DNA of 64,000 nt from Isoetes taiwanensis (Eukaryota; Streptophyta; Lycopodiopsida; Isoetales; Isoetaceae): positions 372,001-436,000 of the forward strand of contig JAJEKV010000004.1 of NCBI GenBank assembly GCA_021234155.1, in the 5' to 3' direction. Shown here in pieces: positions 56,371 to 64,000 of the stretch. Positions within the stretch are counted from its first letter, which is position 1; each line of letters opens with the position of its first letter. A program made the translations under genes and the position numbers. Below the pieces are notes generated by a model. The model did no database searches, was not told the DNA's origin, and worked only from the letters and a program-made list of their open reading frames with translations.

Positions 56371-57380
56371 ATCATATTTTGGTGATTTTGGATGGCGGGA
56401 TAGAGAGGCCGGTATTTTCACCTCCGGGATCCCGAAACCAGGGTAAAACTATCCTGAGCCGTGCAAGTTTCCTTCTCGTCTGTCTAGCCGGCACCTGGAG
56501 CACGAAATTGACAGTAGTGAGGCTATAGCCCAGATAAAACCCAGCGGCAATTAACAGTAATCTGGGCTCTTGTGTTGCTCCAACGGCATTTTCAGTTCTC
56601 TCAGAGTGAGGAAGGAGCTCCAATGGAGTAACCGAATTTCAGAAGAGGGTTAAGCCATCTGAAGGCGGTTCGAGCTACACTAAGGCAATCCGCTTGTGCA
56701 ATCGCCAAAGGTTGAGAAATCTGGTTGCTCAAACGTTCTTCCATACGCTTGCTGTAGGCGCCATAGCCAGCAAGAGCAGGTGGCTGTGCAGGATAGATTC
56801 TCTGGGCATGAACATGAATAGCAGGGCCAATATCTCAAGTAACAATGAAGCAATGGAGGCACAAGTAACAATGTGTCTGCAATAGCGAGTGCAACTGGTA
56901 GTTTAAGAGGTGCAGCCAGCAGCATGAAGGAACCAAATGGGCCTCGCTTGATTACGGTGGACTGGCTTTGGGAATATTTGTATCTCAAATGCTTCAGCAA
57001 GATGTCAGCATGCCATCTACAACATACAATCCAAAGCATAAAGTCTGTTCATCTTCTAGCTCCTATATAAATAGATGACTCACCTAAGATCTATGCAAGA
57101 AAAATCATCGTTGAATCCACCAGAAACCGGTAGCAGAAATGTTCAGGCCAAGCTATTCCCGTGCATTTTCTCAGTGTTTGGTAGCGGCCCTCCTCCTACG
57201 CCCCACTGCTGCAAAGTATAGTGGGTTTGGCGAAGCATATTTCTATCGTAATTATATATGTATTGATATGAGGAATACATGTCTCCCTTAAATAACCGCA
57301 TGGACGGAATAGACGTGGGATGATTTGTTTATCATTGTGTTGCCAAGCAATTGGAGCACGGAGAAGGTAACATTCTTCTG
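56371..57380. other. Upstream region of the PPR gene; no recognised gene
   Basis: A short plus-strand stretch PRLITVDWLWEYLYLKC near 56940-56990 faintly resembles a BRCT helix but is isolated. The minus frame 56680-57039 is unrecognised. The PPR promoter and 5' UTR should lie toward 57100-57380; TATATAAATAG at 57063 and AATTATATATG near 57250 are possible TATA-type elements. Confidence 0.4.
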
Positions 57381-57381
57381 T

Positions 57382-59214
57382 ATGCTTGTTTCATTAACGG
57401 TCTGTTTGGAGATAGACATGCAAGGCGCTCAGGCAGACCCAAGCATTTGCGGCCAGCTGTTGCAAGATTGCACCAAACTGAAAATGTTGGAAGAAGGAAA
57501 GCGGATTCATGGGAACATTATTGGCAAGCAGAGCATGTATCTAAGCAACATTCTTATTAACATGTACATCAAGTGTGGGAGCAGATTGGATGCCCAGATT
57601 ATATTTAATAGGATGCCTGCAAGAAATGTTGTCTCTTGGAACATATTGATTTCAGGATATGCCCAGCAAGGATATGCAAATGAAGCCTTGGATATTTTCA
57701 TGCAGATGGAACATGATTTCATAAAACAAACCAAAGTGACTATGGTGAGTGTTCTAAGTGCGTGTACCAATATAAGATTTTTAGAGCAGGGAAAACGGTT
57801 ACATGCAATTATTCTAAAAGAAAAGCACGACTCGGATGTTGTTATTGGTTGTACTTTAGTTGACATGTATTCAAAATGTGGAAGGATTTTCGATTCTTGC
57901 ATTGTGTTTGAAAGGTTGCCAAATCCGGATGTCTTTATATGGACTGCAATTATTGCAGGATATGCTCAAAATGGCAAGGGAAAGAAGGCCCTTGAGCTAT
58001 GTAGAGAAATGCGTGAAGATGGCATAAAACCAAACAAAGCTACCTTTGTCAGTATACTAGCTGCCTGTGCGACAATTCAAAGTATGGAACATGGTAAGAT
58101 GGTGCACTCTGACATAGAGAAAAATGGCTTTCAAGTTGATGTATTTATTGGTAGCAGCCTTGTAGATATGTATTCAAAATGTGGAAACATTGAAAATGCT
58201 CGACTAGTGTTTGGTACCATGCTTGTTAGGAACATTGTGGCTTGGAATGCAATGATTGCAGGATATATTCAGCATAGGAGTGGGAAAGAAGCTTTTAAAC
58301 TTTTCACAGAGATGCTAGAAGAAGAAATTAAGCCAGACAATGCAACTTTTTCCAGCATGCTTGCTGCATGCACGGATGAATCAGCCTTGGCACGTGGAAG
58401 ATATCTTCATGCTCATAGTCTTTTAAGTAGATATAAACAAAACGTTTTTGTTGGCAGTGCACTAATTGATATGTATATGAGGTGTCAAAGTATCAACGGT
58501 GCCTTCCATCAATTTAGTACAATGGCCATGCATAATGTGGCTACCTGGAACACAATGATCATGGGATTTGCACGGCAAGGAAATGGAATGGAGGCATTGA
58601 GACTCTTTAAAGAAATGTGCTTAGAAGGCGAGGAACCAGATAATTTTACTTACATCTGCATTCTCACTGCAGTTTCTACTACGGGAGCACTTGAAACAGC
58701 GAAGTGGATCCATTCCAAAGTGATTGTGCAGGGATGGCATTCGCATGTTTCTGTCAGCAACACACTAGTTGATATGTATGCAAAATGTGGAAATGTACAG
58801 GAAGCTCGTAAAGTACACGAGGCATCCTCAGTCCGCGATGTGGTCTCATGGAATGCAATAATTTCAGCTTATGCATGGCATGGAGATGCCAAGACAGTTA
58901 TGAATTTATTTCACAGAATGCAAGAAGAATCTGAGAGACCGACTGACATAACTTTTCTTTCTGTACTCACTGTATGTAGTCATGCATGGTTTGTGGATGA
59001 ATGTCATTTCTACTTCTGTTCGATGTATCTAGAGCACAATATTATGCAAAAGGAAGAACACTATGCATGTCTTGCAGATACGCTTGCACGCGCGGGAAGG
59101 CTCGATGAGGCAGAAACGGTAATCACAATGATGCCAATTAATGCAACAACTGATATGTGGATGTCAATCATTGGGTCGTATATGTTTTGTGGTGGCTTCC
59201 CACAGCAATTATGA
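57382..59214 (+). CDS. PLS-type pentatricopeptide repeat protein
   Basis: A single uninterrupted frame of 610 residues from ATG 57382 (a second ATG at 57418 begins MQGAQADPSICGQLLQDC, also plausible). It holds about 14 PPR units in the P-L-S style typical of plant organelle RNA-editing factors: repeated NVVSWNILISGYAQQGYANE, MYSKCG, TFVSILAACATI and GK.VHS.I motifs. Such proteins bind one RNA base per repeat in plastids or mitochondria. The start is hydrophobic (LVSLTVCLEI) and not a clear transit peptide. The frame stops after AGRLDEAETVITMMP...DMWMSIIGSYM, just where an E1 motif should begin, so the E and DYW domains are absent. It could work with a separate DYW partner, or be recently truncated. 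No introns, as usual in this family. Confidence 0.93.
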   Translation: MLVSLTVCLEIDMQGAQADPSICGQLLQDCTKLKMLEEGKRIHGNIIGKQSMYLSNILINMYIKCGSRLDAQIIFNRMPARNVVSWNILISGYAQQGYANEALDIFMQMEHDFIKQTKVTMVSVLSACTNIRFLEQGKRLHAIILKEKHDSDVVIGCTLVDMYSKCGRIFDSCIVFERLPNPDVFIWTAIIAGYAQNGKGKKALELCREMREDGIKPNKATFVSILAACATIQSMEHGKMVHSDIEKNGFQVDVFIGSSLVDMYSKCGNIENARLVFGTMLVRNIVAWNAMIAGYIQHRSGKEAFKLFTEMLEEEIKPDNATFSSMLAACTDESALARGRYLHAHSLLSRYKQNVFVGSALIDMYMRCQSINGAFHQFSTMAMHNVATWNTMIMGFARQGNGMEALRLFKEMCLEGEEPDNFTYICILTAVSTTGALETAKWIHSKVIVQGWHSHVSVSNTLVDMYAKCGNVQEARKVHEASSVRDVVSWNAIISAYAWHGDAKTVMNLFHRMQEESERPTDITFLSVLTVCSHAWFVDECHFYFCSMYLEHNIMQKEEHYACLADTLARAGRLDEAETVITMMPINATTDMWMSIIGSYMFCGGFPQQL

Positions 59215-60470
59215 CCTATCCACATGGAGATTCTTTCTCTACTCCGCATTTTCAGGTGGACAATTTTGAACTTGTCCCCCTTCATGGGTAGAGATTTTAT
59301 GATGGACCATAGCCAAGAGGATGTTTTGAGCCAAACAGGTCTCTTATTCCACTGGACATGGTCTTCCAACAAGTTATGCCCAATTGCTCAAGGGGATAGT
59401 TAAATTATTAAGCTGACTGAACAGATGGAAAAACTCGTGATGGATAAGGACAGTGGTGAGGACTGAGACTTACTTTGTTATGGTTGTTTTCAAGGTAATG
59501 AAAGGTCAACTCAGGGCACACTAAATTAAGTACAGGGCATCACATTCTAAAAGATAAAATGTGTATTGCTGCTTTTGGATTTTTAAACGCCTCTAAACAA
59601 TGTTCGACCCCTCAAATGAACCAAATGGAGCATTGGACTGCTCTGACAAGGAGTATAATTAGAAAGCAGAAATGTTACTACACTTACTGAGAATCCCCAC
59701 TATGAGCGATAGTAACTATGCTGGAAGCTATTTTGGCTATGGTCTCTATATATAAGGGGCGATTCCTAGTTTTTGTATCAGAGGTTTACATGTCCACTTT
59801 TCACTGAAAATAGATTGTGGAAAGAGCTTCACGGTCATACTTTCAGACCTGACATGAGAAAGAAGATAAATGTTGTGACATCAATGTAGCATACGAAATT
59901 ATTTGCTGCTGGTATGAAAAACATATATGAGACAATTGAAAGGTGAGATGGAATTGGAGACAAATTTGTACTCATTGCGTATGTTGCAGCATTTCCCGGC
60001 TTTTTAAAGAGTTGAAGTGTGCATGCCTACTAATGTGTCTATCGGGCATATGCTCATCTTAATTATATTGTGAGGAATACTATTTACCTCACTGAGTAAA
60101 TCTGAAATTAAAATGGCTTGAAATATTTTTCTTCATTGGCGCTAATTCACTGGTGAGCTTGGCATTGTAGTGGTTATGCAAAATACCTATCTAGTATTCC
60201 TAAGTTCGGACATGGCAGATTATCTAAAGCAAGAGAGCAGAATTCGACATGATGTGTTTCTAATAGAATTTCTTGTTTAATTTGTCAAAAGAATCTTTCA
60301 GATTTGAAATTCTGTATGAGTTTTAAAAGTATTAAAGTCTGTATACTAGTTTTTAGACGAAAATTTACGGAACATACAAAACAGTGCACCGTGCAGCATA
60401 TAGAACATACAAAATGAGAATGTGGTTTTATTACTAGGTAGGTACAGCCATAAATTTGTCATGGAAACAT
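59215..60470. other. Downstream spacer between two convergent genes
   Basis: No recognised gene; no remnant of E/DYW coding was visible in the first 300 bases in any frame by eye. AT-rich with short direct phrases only. Confidence 0.45.
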
Positions 60471-60473
60471 TCA

Positions 60474-60715
60474 TTTTCCAATAACAAATTTCACAAGAAA
60501 GTGACAATCTTGCAGAGGATTCAACAGAGATGTAAACCATCCCCAAAGACAAGTCAAAGATCCTCATTTTACTCGTACAGGTCATACTTGGTATTCATGA
60601 CAAATTTCACAGAAAACTAACAAATTGGCAGAGGATTTAACAGAGATGTAAAGTATCGCCAAATACAGGCCCAAGATCTTTCATTTACTCATACAAGTCA
60701 TACTTGCTATTTATT
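60474..60715. repeat. 118-bp tandem duplication
   Basis: ACAAATTTCACA, GCAGAGGATT.AACAGAGAT, GTAAA and TCATACTTG.TATT occur in the same order at 60484-60596 and 60601-60712, about 85% alike. It lies beyond the stop of the exchanger gene and may belong to its 3' UTR. Confidence 0.85.
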
Positions 60716-60901
60716 TCTATTCACTGATGGAGCTCTTCTTCTCCTTTGCTGAACTATGAATAAGCACATAGCCATGCTGAACCTTACTTGTCTCAGCGCC
60801 ATATTAAATTGACAGTCTGTATGGATTGAATCCTACTGTGAGGTAATGTGTTACATCTCTCATAAAAACTGCAACCCATAAAAAATGGACAATAGCATAT
60901 A

Positions 60902-63571
60902 TTAAACAGATTGTGAACTTTCAGAAAGCAAACTCCTCCTCTCCATTTGTTGCCCCGTCATACTAATGCTTGAAAGCCGTCTTCTCTCCTTTTGCTCGAG
61001 TTCTTTAACTTTTTCCAATTCTATTTCATGCTCCCGAATCTTTGATAATCTTGCAAGATTTTGTTCCATTTCTGGAGCAAATAAATTAAAAAAAGATGAC
61101 GATCATTGTAAGAAACCAACGCCGTGCCTTCAAGGTTAATATATATATACATACCTTTCAATTGTTGTGGTGTTGCACCTGCACTCTGTGCAAGGAAAAA
61201 TGGTTTCAAGTACTTCTCGTCAATAGAATGAAATGATGTCCTAGAAAGTTGATCATGGGTTATAGAAACAAGGTTTGTAAAGAGGAAATGAAAATATCAT
61301 CCTTTGTATATAACTTACTGAGCTTTTAGCTGGAGTAACTTCTTTCTTAACGTAGCCTTCTTTGCCATTAGAGCTTTAAGGCCTTTTGCTTCTGGCCCAT
61401 TTCCAAGTTCATCAAGATCCTGTAAAGACAAGGCCTTCATATTTCAAAATAGTTATTTAGTTATTGACTAGACTTGCAAATTTGCTAATTATCTGTCCAG
61501 CCTAGCAGGATCAATTCATATGATTAAAAGCAGGAAGCTCTACGTTTACATGACTTCCTCGTGCCTTTAAATAAGCTTAAAAACACTACCTGAATCTCCT
61601 CACTTTGAATGGCATTCGTTAAATGCTCCATATCTGCATCATCATCCTGTACAACGTATTATTAACACCTTGAACACAGAAGAAAATAGGAAAAGTAAGC
61701 TTGCCTCCCCCTCATATCCTGGTCCATGGCACTCTATGTCCAGAAATTTCAAAAAGTATGATGTGGACCCCCCAACAACAATCACCTGTTAGAAGCAAAA
61801 TGAAGCTCTAGAAGCCCATTACAGGAAAAGGCGTTTATAACACCATTACGTACTGTAAAGAAAACAGTGAATAAGGTGGATGTCAAAAGGACTCGTCCAT
61901 GCTGTTGTGGTAAATCTGTAGCAGACTGCAAGGCTAAGGCAAATGCCATTGCACCTCGAAGACCTAAAATATACTCAACATCAAACATGGATATCAGAAA
62001 AGATGATGATTTGTAGAAATACATACCACTATACCAGAGAGCATGCTGATGATTCATAGGAATGTGCCTTGTTGGCTCTCGAAAGTAGTTAACAAGGGCA
62101 GCACAGGGATAAACATTTAGTGCTCTGCCTATCCACATCCACGTCTTTGTTCAGGTGCAATAAGCTTCAATCATTAAAACTAATATATAAATTATTTATT
62201 AAATAACATGACGATCAATCACAGTGACATACCTTGCCATAAAAATGCTGAGCTGTAATAAGATAACACATAAGTCGCAATGAGTCAAGGACACGTCTCT
62301 TCATGCTTACGCCAATTTAATTAAGCACTTAATAGGTTTCAATGCCAAGATTAAATCTTAGAAACGAAAACAAAAGATGGAAAGCATACAATAGTGAAAA
62401 TGTGAACCCCCATATGGTGCCAGCTTTGCTTTTCAATAAATAGGGCAACCCCAATGTAAATAAATCTGCCAAGAATAGATCAACAAATCAAAGTTAGAAT
62501 TTGAGACCTCTGTCATTCCTATCAATGCACTATGCTCAGAAAATAACCTACACAAACGTTTCAGAAAGTTTGGCTAGCATCTCAAAGAAGCCTGATGCCA
62601 TTTCTTGTGCTTCTGGTGACAAATTTGATGCCGTGTAATATTTCATTGTCTGACATAGTAAAAGCCAGATGTCAATCAACATACCGAATCAACCATGAAA
62701 CAAATTAGTCAACATCACTGATAGCATCCATTTTATAATCTTAACACTGGAAAGACGTATATCCACATCATAAAGAACCTTACTATGCCAGCAAATAAGA
62801 TGGCCACTATTCCTGACAACCAAAAAAGCATCCGCTAGATTGTATGCAAGGTACGGAAACAAAGCCGTTAGGCAGGACTCCAATACAGCAAGCCTGTGCT
62901 TCATTATATAGATCAGAACCTAAAGCTTTGGAGAAAACATCAAAGTGACCTCACAAAGACTTTAAGATGCTAAAACTCCGATGCAGAGGTTAGACAAATG
63001 ACCCTAGCTTACCCTTTTTCCTGCAGATGACAACGTTTAAATAAGAGTGCACTAAGCATTGCTGTCAGTACACCTGTGCAAGAGAAATAAGGATAATTAT
63101 GACACTGGTGAGTATATATTCATCTGAACTGAAAACAAGGCATTACCAATTGAAAAAGACCCTATTAGAATGACGATGAAGGAGGAAAGAGCTCCAAATA
63201 CTCCCCCAACCGCAGCTGTTGGTTTTATGAATGAAAGAACAGTTCTGTGACCAGAAATTAGCTCAATTTAGTGCAGTGCTGTAGAACTCTGATAACAGAG
63301 AAGTACAACATGGGTGATTAAGAAAACATCACATCAGACCAGGTTGTTGCTTACTTGTACATAACAATAGCAACCTGCAAAAATATGCGTTAATTTCAGT
63401 ATACAGTGTCTTAATCATGTGCAATTGTCTTTAAACACACTAACAACACAAATAGAGCATCTTAACCATATTCATAAATAAAGCATCTAACCATGTTCAT
63501 TAACATACTGCATCATTTAATGCAGATTCTCCAAATACATAAGCATACAGGTTTGGGTCGACGCCTAATTC
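60902..63571 (-). CDS. Endosomal-type Na+(K+)/H+ exchanger (NHX5/6 group), 5' end outside window
   Basis: Fifteen exons: 63571-63509, 63374-63355, 63244-63147, 63073-63013, 62893-62784, 62649-62552, 62465-62390, 62252-62233, 62124-62027, 61963-61854, 61785-61705, 61646-61590, 61419-61319, 61240-61155, 61071-60902. They give [133 protein letters not shown], then a charged cytoplasmic tail ([13 protein letters not shown] and a coiled coil [20 protein letters not shown]) and stop TAA 60902. These are CPA1 antiporter helices including the active-site FGES..ND. The NHX5/6 branch acts in Golgi and endosome pH and K+ balance. Phases agree across all joins (415 codons) except one extra base: the A6 run at 62822-62827 should be A5 for the frame to continue. 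The intron after 61705 has a GC donor. N-terminal helices lie beyond 64000. Confidence 0.9.
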
Positions 63572-64000
63572 CTGCAAAAGATAGAGCATTAGATTAGGTA
63601 GCGAAACACAAAAACATCTCAAAATACACTTCGTTTATAATGGACTCGATCATGAATGCACGAGCCAATGCTTGTACCAACCACTTCATCCTAATGTACC
63701 CAAGGCCATGGACAAAATGCACATTGCCTTTTAAGAGAAAATGGGCCCCAAATAAGCATGTGGGTTGCTTCAAGGAAAAATGTCTTCCACTATTTATGCT
63801 TGAGATTCCAATATATGAGATCAGCAGACAAGTTCTTTAATATGAAATCGATAAAGACTTTCCATTTTTTGCCAAAAGCCACTAGAGGAATTGGTGCAGT
63901 CTTGGAAAAACCTTAGGATGGCATTTCCTACAACCATGCAATGCATCAGGCTTCTTCAAATCGGACAGGGCCATAACAGATTAAATGTAGGGCAGAAATG
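63572..64000. other. Probable intron of the exchanger gene
   Basis: No exon was recognised up to the window edge. A stretch starting CTGCAAAAG at 63572 is the acceptor of the first visible exon. The plus-strand frame 63640-63840 is unrecognised and likely chance. Confidence 0.45.

Noticed and set aside
56680-57070. BRCT or XRCC1-like exon from PRLITVDWLWEYL
   Set aside because: One helix-like stretch, without the rest of the fold or splice support.

Overview
This looks like nuclear DNA of a land plant, probably a seed-free one such as a fern. The evidence is an intronless PLS-type PPR gene, plant-type genes cut by many short introns, and a dense load of old, nested transposable elements with AT-rich spacers. 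The fern guess is inference from the style of the LINEs and the PPR. Only three or four host genes look intact. The rest is mobile DNA, pseudogenes and spacer.

Layout. 0-5.5 kb: two decayed LINE reverse transcriptases, one of them (minus strand) carrying a 605-bp dimeric MITE. 6.1-6.4 kb: two MITEs in opposite orientation. 6.66-7.6 kb: a three-exon divergent CRAL-TRIO gene, the clearest complete host gene, followed by a 369-bp tandem duplication. 11-13 kb: a dead pogo/Tigger-like transposase, with a small intron-bearing gene of unknown function convergent to it (13.28-13.7 kb). 14.6-15.7 kb: an insertion inside a local duplication. 16.6-18.5 kb: scrambled PIF1/Helitron helicase fragments. 19-20.1 kb: a RUS (DUF647)-like pseudogene. 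20.5-23.9 kb: several LINE/SINE 3' tails with microsatellite ends, plus one end of a TIR element. 25.2-25.9 kb: a three-exon fragment of COP9 signalosome subunit 1. 30.2-34.9 kb: a Crypton/DUF3504-like tyrosine recombinase gene split by a 2.2-kb non-coding LTR retrotransposon. 35.9-38.4 kb: a trimer of tRNA-like SINE units, then a nearly full LINE ORF2. 38.4-47.9 kb: a Helitron RepHel on the minus strand, itself split by a 3.79-kb TIR element carrying a palindrome array and by a LINE fragment. 50.6-51.6 kb: a 947-bp TIR element. 53-54.3 kb: a WDR20-like pseudogene. 55.9-56.4 kb: a GC-rich tandem repeat. 57.4-59.2 kb: an intact PPR gene. 60.9-63.6 kb onward: the 3' fifteen exons of an endosomal-type Na+/H+ exchanger (minus strand), running off the right edge.

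The host genes show no shared pathway; they are an ordinary dispersed plant set. What links much of the window is nesting. In three places a mobile element sits inside another element's reading frame with a visible target-site duplication, and in two of them removing it restores an open frame. The most interesting signals are a covarying 3' hairpin followed by element-specific microsatellites on several LINE-type tails, a TIR element family with a purine-rich minisatellite near one end and eight or so copies of a perfect palindrome near the other, and the plant tyrosine recombinase.
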